Assembly: GCF_030295975.1 (NCBI RefSeq)
Contig: NZ_AP027364.1
Coordinates: 4,154,001 to 4,218,000 of the forward strand
Direction of reading: 5' to 3'
DNA: 64,000 nt
Origin: Thalassotalea atypica
GTDB lineage: Bacteria; Pseudomonadota; Gammaproteobacteria; Enterobacterales; Alteromonadaceae
This document shows, piece after piece, positions 8,278 through 16,544 of the stretch. Within the stretch, counting starts at the first letter, position 1; each line of letters starts with the position of its first letter. Made by a program: the position numbers and the translations under genes. The notes beneath the pieces are model-generated. The model was given only the letters and a program-made list of their open reading frames with translations. It did no database searches and was not told the DNA's origin.

Positions 8278-8494
8278 CGCTAGAAATAGATAAAAAAATA
8301 ACATGTATGGCGCAATTAGTCGCTATACATGCGTTTCGGTATTATCAACATTTACGCTTTGAACATGCCTAACAGCATGACTTATAACATTTTTATTGGG
8401 TTGGTAAGTCATTATGATACAGACGCTATTCTTGGCGACTCAAATTCAGCATGAATAACCATTCGTGCCAACGTTGTTATTCCACGGCTACAGC

Positions 8495-9769
8495 TTAATC
8501 CAACAACACTGCGATCGTCGTGCCTTCTGCCTCACTATCAACACTCAATTGCCAATGTTGGTGCTCACACAGTCTTTTAACAATGGATAAACCAAAACCA
8601 TAGCCGGTACTTTGACTACCTTTGACTGACGGCTCGGTGATCTTGTCAGATATCTCGCGTTCAATGCCAGGACCAGTATCTTTAACTACAAGCTGTTGCT
8701 CCACATAACTAATTTTTACTTGTCCCGAGTTTGTATACTGGAACGCGTTACTCAATAAATTATCAAGCAATACCTTTAACATACCTGATTGCGCTAGTAC
8801 TTGAGTATCACAGGTGTCATCAACACAAACATCAACAGTTTTTCCATTGAGCAAATAGCTATTATCCAATACCGATTGTTCAACCATTGGCAACAACGAT
8901 ATCGCGGATTTTTCTGACGAAGTATGTTCTTCGCGTGCCAGTAATAACAATGTGGTCACGGTTTGTTCCATTTGTATACTGGCATTAGCAATTCGATTAT
9001 GAATACTTTGAACATCTTCACTGTTTGCTGTCTTTAGCGCTAACACTTCGAGTGAATTTTTGATCACTGCCACCGGTGTTCTCAGCTCATGACTGACATC
9101 GCGAGTAAAATTCCGCTCTCGCGATAACGCCTGTTTCATTCGTCCCATGGTTGTTTCTAGTGTTTGAGCAAGAATTCCTATTTCGTTTTTGGGGTATTGA
9201 TGAGCAAAAATCTCAGGAATATTTTCAGGTGCAACGCCATCAACCAAATCAGCCAGCTGTTTTAATGGTCGGGCCGTTTTTCGGCCCAACTGCCACGCAA
9301 TAATACAAGCGATAAACGTTAGCGAAACACCGCTGATCAAAAGAAGCTTTATCATTCCTTCCCGAACTGGCCGTACGAGCAGCTGTTCACTTACTTCGGC
9401 AACCAAATAGACCGTGGGCTGTTGGCTCAACATTTTCAAATGATAGTGGCGCCCTTGGCTGCCATAAAACTCTATCTGTTGCGGCTCATCAATAAACTGC
9501 TGACGCATATCTTCAGGCATCTCATCAGTGGAATAATAAATTGAGAAATGCGCACCACGGGTTTCAGGCCATTGTTCAATACGTTGCTGTTCGGTGATTA
9601 AGTACTTTGCTTCTTGTTCAATCTCACGTTCAATAAATTTGTCTTCAAGATTATACAATAAAATAAAGCACAAAAAGCTGAATAAAAGAGAAAGTACTAG
9701 GGTGAATAAGCAAAACTGAGCAACAATCCGTCGACTTAAACTGTGAAAAGAAACGGTTTCATTTGTCAT
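8495..9769 (-). CDS. Sensor histidine kinase
   Basis: A 424-residue inner-membrane kinase. Two membrane segments (about 14-40 and 145-170) flank a periplasmic sensor region of about 100 residues. A HAMP linker follows, then an H-box (FTRDVSHELRTPVAV), an N-box (DNLLSNAFQYTN), and G-boxes (KDTGPGIE, GYGFGLSIVKRL). The frame is open to 9799, but the ATG at 9769 is preferred. It overlaps the response-regulator gene by 11 nt, indicating translational coupling. Overall layout is that of QseC/RstB-type kinases; the signal is unknown. Neighbouring DJ-1 and ABC genes suggest envelope or electrophile stress. Confidence 0.92.
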   Translation of the reverse strand: MTNETVSFHSLSRRIVAQFCLFTLVLSLLFSFLCFILLYNLEDKFIEREIEQEAKYLITEQQRIEQWPETRGAHFSIYYSTDEMPEDMRQQFIDEPQQIEFYGSQGRHYHLKMLSQQPTVYLVAEVSEQLLVRPVREGMIKLLLISGVSLTFIACIIAWQLGRKTARPLKQLADLVDGVAPENIPEIFAHQYPKNEIGILAQTLETTMGRMKQALSRERNFTRDVSHELRTPVAVIKNSLEVLALKTANSEDVQSIHNRIANASIQMEQTVTTLLLLAREEHTSSEKSAISLLPMVEQSVLDNSYLLNGKTVDVCVDDTCDTQVLAQSGMLKVLLDNLLSNAFQYTNSGQVKISYVEQQLVVKDTGPGIEREISDKITEPSVKGSQSTGYGFGLSIVKRLCEHQHWQLSVDSEAEGTTIAVLLD

Positions 9770-10460
9770 TTTTAACATCCAAAGTAAAGCCAACGCCATG
9801 TACTGTTTTTAACATCGGCACATCAAAAGGCTTGTCTAATACGCAACGCAGCTGGTAAATGTGAGAGCGTATAGCGTCAGACTCCGTTGGTTCATCGCCC
9901 CACAGTTTTTGAGTGAGTTGCGACCGACTTACCACTTGAGGATACGCTTCAGCTAAGATCATTAAAATACGAAAACCCATACTCGACACTTCGACGACCT
10001 TATTCGCACGTTTCACTTGCTTTAATTTACGGTCGACCGACAATTCACCAAAAGTTAATACATCCTTAGTCTGCAACAAGTGTCTTCTCGATAGCGCGAG
10101 ACAGCGTACTTCAAGCTCTTGGAGTGAAAAGGGTTTGGTTAAATAATCGTCAGCACCAACACTAAAGCCTGAAACTTTGTCCTCAATACTGTCACGTGCT
10201 GTCAGCATTAAAATGGGGATATGCCGAGCCGATTTTTCCCTTAATTGCATGCAAACCTCAAGGCCGTCAAGAACAGGTAAATTGAGGTCTAAGATAACGA
10301 CATCATATTGATTAGATAAGGCAAGCTCGAGCCCTAATTTCCCTTGGTGAGCAAAGTCGAGTACATGATTTTTGCTTTCCATATAATCCGCAATATTGGT
10401 GGCAATATCAGACTGGTCTTCAACCAATAAAACATTAAGTATTGGCATATAATTATTCAT
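9759..10460 (-). CDS. OmpR-family response regulator
   Basis: A 233-residue regulator. The receiver domain has acidic residues at LLVEDQ, phospho-acceptor Asp58 (VVILDLNLPVLDG) and the conserved Lys (DYLTKPF). A winged-helix DNA-binding domain follows (RSHIYQLRCVLDKPF, TVHGVGFTL). Start: ATG at 10460 with AGGG 8 nt upstream; an internal ATG four codons on is possible. The leader contains two overlapping perfect inverted repeats. The likely targets are the 19-bp direct-repeat boxes at 11705-11723 and 14949-14967 (inference). Confidence 0.93.
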   Translation of the reverse strand: MNNYMPILNVLLVEDQSDIATNIADYMESKNHVLDFAHQGKLGLELALSNQYDVVILDLNLPVLDGLEVCMQLREKSARHIPILMLTARDSIEDKVSGFSVGADDYLTKPFSLQELEVRCLALSRRHLLQTKDVLTFGELSVDRKLKQVKRANKVVEVSSMGFRILMILAEAYPQVVSRSQLTQKLWGDEPTESDAIRSHIYQLRCVLDKPFDVPMLKTVHGVGFTLDVKNDK

Positions 10461-10472
10461 TTAATTAACCCT

Positions 10473-10518
10473 GAGTAAGCATATAAATGCGCTTGCTTAC
10501 TCGTTTGGCGCATTTATA
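10473..10518 (-). promoter_or_regulatory. Two mutually exclusive hairpins in the response-regulator leader
   Basis: Hairpin A: GAGTAAGC (10473-10480) with GCTTACTC (10495-10502), 8 bp. Hairpin B: TATAAATGCGC (10482-10492) with GCGCATTTATA (10508-10518), 11 bp perfect. The arms interleave, so only one can form at a time. In the minus-strand transcript hairpin A ends next to the AGGG ribosome-binding site of the regulator gene. No T run follows. Confidence 0.55.
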
Positions 10519-10543
10519 CATAAGTTCACTAACTACTGATTAG

Positions 10544-11665
10544 CTATAGTGTTTTTAACATGTCTAGCGCCGGTTTGTAATCAGGTTTAGCTTCCAACAG
10601 TAAATCTAACGTTTGTTTGGCGGCAACAGGTTGGCCCAGATGCTGCTGCGTTTTCGCAATCTGCATGTCCAATGTTGGATTTTTGAGCGCTTGTTGAGCG
10701 GCGCGCATTAGCGATAGTGCGTGATTATGTTGTGCCTGAGTATTCGCCAATTTCACGTAGTAAAAACCATACATACCCACTAAACCAATGTTGTAATCAC
10801 TTTGATGCTGCTTAAGTATTTCCAGTACAGTTGTGTCTCCTGCAAGAAAGTCCGCCACTAATGCCAGCGTTTTGTCGTCAATATCAGGTGTGTTCTCAAC
10901 GGGCGTTAAACCAATTGATGACACTAAAGCGTTGGCAACTTCAACGGTAGACGTTGGGTTTTGTCCGGTAATTAAACGCTCATCAACGGCAACATGGCTA
11001 AGCATAATATCGCTGGATTGAAACATCGCGCCGCGCTCTGTCAGTTTATCTTGTAGCATAAACTCAAATTCTGGTAACCATTTCTGACCAAACAACTTTT
11101 CCTCTTTGTTAGTAAAGCCATTAATCGCCTTGTTGGCTATCAAATAACGTCCATCGGATAGTTTCACATCAACTAAGGCAGCGGGGCCATGACACACCGC
11201 GGCAACTGATCCTTGATGTTGATAGATTTGAGCAATAAACGATTGCAGCGCCTTGTCTTTAGGCAAATCAAACATTGCACCTTTGCCTCCTACGACAAAA
11301 ATAGCGTCATAGTCGTCAACAATTAATTGAGCCGTCGGAATGGTATTGTGCAATTTTTTCATGATTGCAGTATCAGCCAGCACTTTAGCGTTGTACGGTT
11401 TGTTCGGGTCGTATTTATCCGCTTCAACGGCTCCGCCAGTAGGGCTGGCAATATCAACTGTTATGCCATTTGCCTTGAAGACTAAATAAGCCTTTGCAAA
11501 CTCATCAAACTCGTAGCCAGGCTTTTTTTCACCCTGTTGTTCACCATAACTGCTAAGTACCATGATCACTTTTTTAGTCGCTTTATCTGCGTGTACCTGC
11601 ATTGAAAAAGGGAGTAACAATATCAAGATGCTACATGCCTTAAGTATTCGTGTTAAATGTTTCAT
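10544..11665 (-). CDS. Exported DJ-1/PfpI (Hsp31-like) protein with helical tail
   Basis: A 373-residue protein. The signal peptide (LTRILKACSILILLLPFSMQVHA) places it in the periplasm. Residues about 30-255 form a DJ-1/PfpI domain: the nucleophile elbow AAVCHGPAAL has Cys158, preceded by VVGGKGAMFDLP, and Glu52 lies in GYEFDEFAKAY. This resembles Hsp31-type deglycase/chaperone proteins, which are normally cytoplasmic and lack the tail. The last 110 residues are helical and TPR-like (LSLMRAAQQALKNPTLDMQIAKT). It sits between the ABC permease and the two-component genes and has a direct-repeat box 40 nt before its start. Enzymatic activity is inferred only. Confidence 0.85.
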   Translation of the reverse strand: MKHLTRILKACSILILLLPFSMQVHADKATKKVIMVLSSYGEQQGEKKPGYEFDEFAKAYLVFKANGITVDIASPTGGAVEADKYDPNKPYNAKVLADTAIMKKLHNTIPTAQLIVDDYDAIFVVGGKGAMFDLPKDKALQSFIAQIYQHQGSVAAVCHGPAALVDVKLSDGRYLIANKAINGFTNKEEKLFGQKWLPEFEFMLQDKLTERGAMFQSSDIMLSHVAVDERLITGQNPTSTVEVANALVSSIGLTPVENTPDIDDKTLALVADFLAGDTTVLEILKQHQSDYNIGLVGMYGFYYVKLANTQAQHNHALSLMRAAQQALKNPTLDMQIAKTQQHLGQPVAAKQTLDLLLEAKPDYKPALDMLKTL

Positions 11666-11704
11666 TATCTCTCCTCATGTTTTCCCATAGCATGAACCTT
11701 CATG

Positions 11705-11723
11705 TGTGAAACGGATGTGAAAT
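11705..11723. promoter_or_regulatory. Direct-repeat operator before the DJ-1 gene
   Basis: TGTGAAACGGATGTGAAAT: two TGTGAAA repeats with 11-bp periodicity, one helical turn, as OmpR-family regulators bind. The same 19-mer with a single change lies before the ABC operon (14949-14967). It ends 39 nt from the DJ-1 start codon. Confidence 0.6.
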
Positions 11724-11734
11724 AATCATGCATA

Positions 11735-14221
11735 CTAATTATTGTCAGATAAAAGTTGGCGTATGGAGAAACGCAAAGTACTTCGACTGGCAAATATCCC
11801 CAAACACGTGACAAAGGTCACAATGACGCTTGTCGTCAACAGCAACCAAATGGCGTCGGGTACATAAGTTAAGGAAAATTGCGACTGATATATCAACATT
11901 CCAGCTATATATGTCCCAATAATTGCCCCAAATGCAGTAATTGTTGAGGTGACTACCCATTCGATCACATTTAAATGCAGACAAACCTTAGGACTAAGCC
12001 CAAAACTCATGATGATACTGTTTTTGATCTTTTCTTTAGATTCTTGCGCATTCACTGACGCGAATATGACAATCATCGCCAGTGCAATAATCATCAACGT
12101 GAAGCCGCTGATCACTTGTGTGATCATTTTCAGGACACTATCGTAGCTCGCAGTCATTTCTTTCAACGAGACCATTCGTAAGGTTGGATATTTCTGCCAA
12201 AATTCACCTAGTATCGACCAATGTTCATCAGCGAGTTCTAGGCTAGACATGCTGTAATGAGGCGCTTGCACGTGATGCAGCGCTGACATTGGCATTTGCA
12301 CCCAAAACGTCATCGAGCCATTACCCGATTTAAAGACATGACTGGCGGTGATTTCAAACTCATGGCTTTGTTGGCCGATAAAAAACGTTAACCGATCCCC
12401 TAACACTAGGCCCAAGTCTGTCATGACTTCTTGTTCAACCGAAACCTGGCGCCAATTATCGTTATTAGTATTCCACCAAACCCCCTCAACAAGCTTGTTA
12501 TTTAGTGGCAGAGATTCATTCCAATGCATACGAATTGAGCGACTCAATGTGGCCATACTTTCGCTAGGCTTGTCACTAAATTCTTTTAATGACTGCTGAT
12601 TAACCGCCACTAACTTTCCATACATATATGGCTTGGATTGACGTATATTAATACCCAATTCTTCAGCTCTTTTTTCAATGAACTCAAATTGCGGTACCGT
12701 CGCTTGCGACACAATCAAGTTGCCATCATGCTGACGCTGATAAGACGACATGGTTGCCCCTAAGTCTTTAAGCAACATCAAGGTAAATAGAAGTAAAAAT
12801 GCCGACAACCCGACACCTATAATTTGTGTACTTTTACTCAATAACCGCTGTTTCATCATGAAAAAAGTAAACGACACAAGACCTGCCCTATGTTGAGTTA
12901 CCTTTTCACCCAGCGTTAACCCCAACCAACTCATCAGTATCATCAAGATTAACGTAATTAACATCGCCACCACCATCATCGTGGTAAGCAAGCCATTATC
13001 GCTGTACGCCATGGCAACGATAAATAATACCGCAATACATGCTATTTTGTTGACCCAGTGGCTTCCTCCCTGCGTACGCTCGACCAATAATTGCCCGACG
13101 GTATTTTTACTTAACGAAAGCCATACAGGAAAGTGAAAAACAGAAAATATAGCAACAGCAAACGCTATGTTTTTAATCGCAACACCAACATTCCACTGCC
13201 ATGTCAATCCATCAAAACTGTCTTGCAGCCAACCGACCAACAACGCCTGAAAAACAACTGATAACACCAAAGCCAATGGGATCAGCAACATAAAGGAGAA
13301 CACCCACTTCCATAATGAAACAATCAATCCAGTCGTTTTTGTGGCTCCAAAGCTCATACAAATAGCAGAAAAGTATCGTTCTTTTTTCACGTACACGTGC
13401 GAAAGCTGCTCAATGGCAATGGCAGCCATGAAAAATAAAATGATAGAAGCCAGCCCCATAAAGTTTTCGGTTCTTTTCCAAAAAAGCGCAAGCGGATGCG
13501 CTCCTTTTTTATGGTGTAATGTAGCGGCTGGTAACTCACTTTGTTGCCAAGTGATCAATTGGTCGACTGTCGAATTATCTGCTTCAACTAAATAACGATA
13601 GCTGATTAGGTCGGCTGAAATACCTAACAAGTCTAAATCTTGTTTGCTTATCATTGCGCGTTGTTGAACGGTATGTCCTTCCATTAATCTGTCTGGCTCA
13701 TGAACCAGTATTTTTGAGACCAAGAGACGACGTTCGGCCACTTGTAAGTAATCACCGACTTTTAATGAAAGGCTCGCCAGCAGACGTGAATCCAGCCAGA
13801 TCTCGCCAACTTTTGGACCTCCTTGTGTTGGCAGGTTTGGGCCATCAATGGTATCGGCTGTTAATAATTGCCCCTGTAGGGGGTACTTATCATCGACAGC
13901 CTTAATTTTGGCCGTTTGCCATTGTTTGTCATGTGACAACGTGACTTGCAGTTGCTGACTATTGACAACAGAATCAACAATGTTTGTTAAGGCGCTATAT
14001 TGCTCTTCAGTTAGCGCCTGCTGTTGGGTAATGACAGCATCTGCACCCAGTAGATTCTGCAAATTGCTGTGTAGGTAACTTTGAATGTTCTCGCTTGTTT
14101 GACTCAAGGTAAGAATAAACAACAGCAACACGCCTTGTGTCCAGCGCAGTAATTTCTGATGCGGACTCGCAAAGTCTTGCTTGAAAAATTGCCAAGCTAA
14201 GTTCATCGATTCTACTAACAT
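11735..14221 (-). CDS. FtsX-family ABC transporter permease, YbbP-like
   Basis: An 828-residue inner-membrane permease with two FtsX-type units. A first membrane segment (about 28-40) is followed by a large periplasmic domain (about 55-240), three segments (255-365), four further central segments, a second periplasmic domain, and three C-terminal segments (ending VIVTFVTCLGIFASRST). Size and plan match YbbP/LolCE-like permeases. Its ATG lies inside the end of the ATPase gene (7-nt overlap), so the two are co-translated. YbbAP-like systems are thought to move lipids or act on envelope substrates rather than import nutrients. The cargo is unknown. Confidence 0.88.
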   Translation of the reverse strand: MLVESMNLAWQFFKQDFASPHQKLLRWTQGVLLLFILTLSQTSENIQSYLHSNLQNLLGADAVITQQQALTEEQYSALTNIVDSVVNSQQLQVTLSHDKQWQTAKIKAVDDKYPLQGQLLTADTIDGPNLPTQGGPKVGEIWLDSRLLASLSLKVGDYLQVAERRLLVSKILVHEPDRLMEGHTVQQRAMISKQDLDLLGISADLISYRYLVEADNSTVDQLITWQQSELPAATLHHKKGAHPLALFWKRTENFMGLASIILFFMAAIAIEQLSHVYVKKERYFSAICMSFGATKTTGLIVSLWKWVFSFMLLIPLALVLSVVFQALLVGWLQDSFDGLTWQWNVGVAIKNIAFAVAIFSVFHFPVWLSLSKNTVGQLLVERTQGGSHWVNKIACIAVLFIVAMAYSDNGLLTTMMVVAMLITLILMILMSWLGLTLGEKVTQHRAGLVSFTFFMMKQRLLSKSTQIIGVGLSAFLLLFTLMLLKDLGATMSSYQRQHDGNLIVSQATVPQFEFIEKRAEELGINIRQSKPYMYGKLVAVNQQSLKEFSDKPSESMATLSRSIRMHWNESLPLNNKLVEGVWWNTNNDNWRQVSVEQEVMTDLGLVLGDRLTFFIGQQSHEFEITASHVFKSGNGSMTFWVQMPMSALHHVQAPHYSMSSLELADEHWSILGEFWQKYPTLRMVSLKEMTASYDSVLKMITQVISGFTLMIIALAMIVIFASVNAQESKEKIKNSIIMSFGLSPKVCLHLNVIEWVVTSTITAFGAIIGTYIAGMLIYQSQFSLTYVPDAIWLLLTTSVIVTFVTCLGIFASRSTLRFSIRQLLSDNN

Positions 14222-14901
14222 GGCATTGCCTCACGATCCACTGTTGCAGTATTAGTTAGCCTGCCGTTGGCCAACGAATATATGTGTTGGGCTTTAGCGG
14301 CTAAAGTTTCACTGTGGGTCACAATCACTAATGCTGCGTTTCCTTGGGTACAGCAGTCAAACAAAAGGTTAGTAATGTCTGTTGCGCTTTGCTGATCTAA
14401 ATTACCCGTTGGTTCATCTGCAAAAATAAAGCGCGGCTCAAATACTAGCGCACGAGCAATAGCAACACGTTGTTGTTCCCCACCGCTCAGTTCAGTCGGT
14501 TTATGATCTGCCCGATGAGCTAACCCCACTTTATCTAACCACGCTTTGGCTTTTTGTAATGCCTGCTTGTCACCTCTTAATTTTAACGGCAATGCGACAT
14601 TATTTAGCGCCGTTAATTCAGGTAATAAATGAAATTGCTGGAAGATGAAACCGACATCTGAGCGCAGTTGCTCAAGTGGCCTGACTTTTCCACCGTCAAA
14701 GAGTTCGCCAATTCCATTGGTGGGTTTCTCCAAGCCAGACATCAACATCAACAAACTTGATTTGCCAGAGCCAGACGGCCCAACAATGGCGTACGATTGT
14801 CCCTGTTCAATCGACAAATCTAGTCCGCTAAACAAGGTGATTGTTGAGTCAGCTAACTCAAAGGATTGTTCAATATTAGTCAGTTCGATTGTACTTGGCA
14901 T
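14215..14901 (-). CDS. ABC transporter ATP-binding protein, YbbA/LolD-like
   Basis: A 228-residue ATPase: Walker [13 protein letters not shown]-loop FIFQQFHLL, signature [15 protein letters not shown], Walker [13 protein letters not shown] and H-loop VTHS. Length equals YbbA. It pairs with the overlapping permease gene downstream. The 19-bp direct-repeat box lies 48 nt before its ATG, so the neighbouring response regulator is the probable controller (inference). Confidence 0.92.
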   Translation of the reverse strand: MPSTIELTNIEQSFELADSTITLFSGLDLSIEQGQSYAIVGPSGSGKSSLLMLMSGLEKPTNGIGELFDGGKVRPLEQLRSDVGFIFQQFHLLPELTALNNVALPLKLRGDKQALQKAKAWLDKVGLAHRADHKPTELSGGEQQRVAIARALVFEPRFIFADEPTGNLDQQSATDITNLLFDCCTQGNAALVIVTHSETLAAKAQHIYSLANGRLTNTATVDREAMPC

Positions 14902-14948
14902 AATTCACACACATTAAATTTATGATGACGAGAGTATGCTGAACCGGT

Positions 14949-14967
14949 TGTGAAATGGATGTGAAAT
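14949..14967. promoter_or_regulatory. Direct-repeat operator before the ABC operon
   Basis: TGTGAAATGGATGTGAAAT, identical to the box at 11705-11723 except for one base. It is placed between the end of the DUF6445-type gene and the ABC ATPase start, on the same side and at a similar distance as the other copy. Confidence 0.6.
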
Positions 14968-14975
14968 GAAATTAA

Positions 14976-15710
14976 CTAATTTTTTATCGCATTAAATGCA
15001 GATACCGTGACAAAACTACTAATGGTCAGTCGACCATGTTGAGGGTCATCGCTTAACCCTAAATTTGTGTTGATATTGCCTGAGTGCAGCAGGTTACTAG
15101 GATAGATCACCATGCGATTCATCTTTGCCACAACGGTGTGAATACGTTCAAACAAGCTCGTGCTGCCTTGCATATAACGTGGGGTTAAATGCAACTTTTC
15201 TGAAATCGCTTGTTGTTTCAATAAGCCACCATATTTAGCTAAACGATCTGCAAAAATCCGCTCGTAGCCCAGTATTTTATGGCGGTAAAACGATGTACCA
15301 CCATGACTTTCGTCACACAAGTAATGCACCACAGCAAACTGATTATCCGCTGCCGTATCAAAATGTGGAAGAGTTTGAATAGGCCGCAGTTTATCCGGCG
15401 CCGTCGTCGCAATAGCATAGGTAGAGAGCATCGTTTTGGCTTTGCACTCAGTTTTATCGCTTAGTGCTGATGAGTCATAATGCAACGTCAGCAACGGCAA
15501 CAGCCATGCACTCAATTGCTGTTGATAATCAGCTGGAGCCGGTCGTCTTACGCCAGGATAAAAATCACTTTCTTGGCTCGTAAAATCGTCTTTTGTGTAT
15601 GCATCTAAGAGCAGCTCATCTAGATTTTCGCAAGCATTATCCAAAACAATAATAGGTGTGTTCTCCTCACCTATTTCAATAGCAATGGCGTTACCTTGAC
15701 GTCTAAACAC
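14976..15710 (-). CDS. DUF6445-type protein of TonB receptor/halogenase loci
   Basis: A 244-residue protein with no signal peptide. Segments SDFYPGVRRPAPADYQQQLSAW, TLPHFDTAADNQFAVVHYLC, GGTSFYRHK and VIYPSNLLHSGNI recall the 2-oxoglutarate/Fe dioxygenase-like layout: HxD in HFD and a distal His in LLHSG. Such proteins occur beside SapC and tryptophan-halogenase genes and are annotated DUF6445. GTG start with AAGG 5 nt upstream. Third gene of the apparent receptor-halogenase-SapC operon, 33 nt after sapC. An oxygenase role is an inference from the His/Asp pattern. Confidence 0.7.
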   Translation of the reverse strand: MFRRQGNAIAIEIGEENTPIIVLDNACENLDELLLDAYTKDDFTSQESDFYPGVRRPAPADYQQQLSAWLLPLLTLHYDSSALSDKTECKAKTMLSTYAIATTAPDKLRPIQTLPHFDTAADNQFAVVHYLCDESHGGTSFYRHKILGYERIFADRLAKYGGLLKQQAISEKLHLTPRYMQGSTSLFERIHTVVAKMNRMVIYPSNLLHSGNINTNLGLSDDPQHGRLTISSFVTVSAFNAIKN

Positions 15711-15743
15711 TATGACCTTCTGCCTTATTCGCTAGCATTATAT

Positions 15744-16502
15744 TTAGGCTCTGCCGTCAGATAACTGCTTGTTTTTTCGCTCAATCAAGGCATAGATTTG
15801 CGCGAGAGAAGCAATCACGGTGTAAATTGGTTGTAATAATTTCTTTTCATGCAACTGACCAATAACCTCTGCATTGAGCTTAGCCAGTTTTTCTTGATCG
15901 ATCGTATATAAACCGTTTAATCGAGTGGACTGTTCATTGACGAAAGTAATATCCAGTGCAAGAGGTTGAATCAAATCTAATTGCTGAAGTTCAGAAATTA
16001 ATCCTTCGTTGTTAATTTCGCCTTGTAGCAGCTGTGCTAAACAGCCTTTGATTTGCTCAAAATAAGGGGTTTCGTTGCCATGTTCATCATAAATTCGCTC
16101 TTGTTGTTCCGATGACGCACTGCTTATACAGGGGCTTTCGTTATCAATGCACACCACATAATCTTTACTGTCTGATGAAGAATTTTTCTCAGCAGCTGTT
16201 TTCTCTGGATTACCAACAAAAAAAGGCTGACGTTGAATTTGAAGTGGCAAGTATAAGCCCTGCCATCGACCTTGCTGCCAGAATAAATTTTCATTAACCT
16301 CAAAGCCCAACATTGCGGCGAAAACGAACTGGCCTGTTACGTCATTTTTAGTCAGCACAATGGGACATTCTACACAAAGGTGCTGAAATTCAGACATGAC
16401 GACGGGCACTAAATGCAATTCTGCGCCGTGTAATTCTACTTTACCGGTGTCGATGAACAATTGACGATGTGCCTGATTATTTACTGCAACTAACTGAGTC
16501 AT
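15744..16502 (-). CDS. SapC family protein
   Basis: A 252-residue cytoplasmic protein. The N-terminal run NNQAHRQLFIDTGKVELHGAELH, then PVVMSEFQHLCVECPIVLTKN and GRWQGLYLPLQIQRQPFFVG, are typical of the SapC family (named from an S-layer gene cluster). This version accompanies TonB receptors and flavin halogenases in many marine and plant-associated proteobacteria. The C-terminal half has ALDITFVNEQSTRLNGLYTI and a final helix. Role unknown. It lies 42 nt after the halogenase gene. Confidence 0.85.
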   Translation of the reverse strand: MTQLVAVNNQAHRQLFIDTGKVELHGAELHLVPVVMSEFQHLCVECPIVLTKNDVTGQFVFAAMLGFEVNENLFWQQGRWQGLYLPLQIQRQPFFVGNPEKTAAEKNSSSDSKDYVVCIDNESPCISSASSEQQERIYDEHGNETPYFEQIKGCLAQLLQGEINNEGLISELQQLDLIQPLALDITFVNEQSTRLNGLYTIDQEKLAKLNAEVIGQLHEKKLLQPIYTVIASLAQIYALIERKNKQLSDGRA

Positions 16503-16544
16503 TTCATTTCTCTAGGTTCTAATTATTGATGAGCTAATCTACCT

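Noticed and set aside
10473-10518. H-type pseudoknot from the two interleaved repeats
   Set aside because: The connecting loop would be only one nucleotide across an 11-bp stem, which is sterically implausible; mutually exclusive hairpins are more likely.
11735-14221. Several plus-strand frames opposite the ABC permease gene
   Set aside because: Shadows of a long, well-supported permease gene, with no independent signals.
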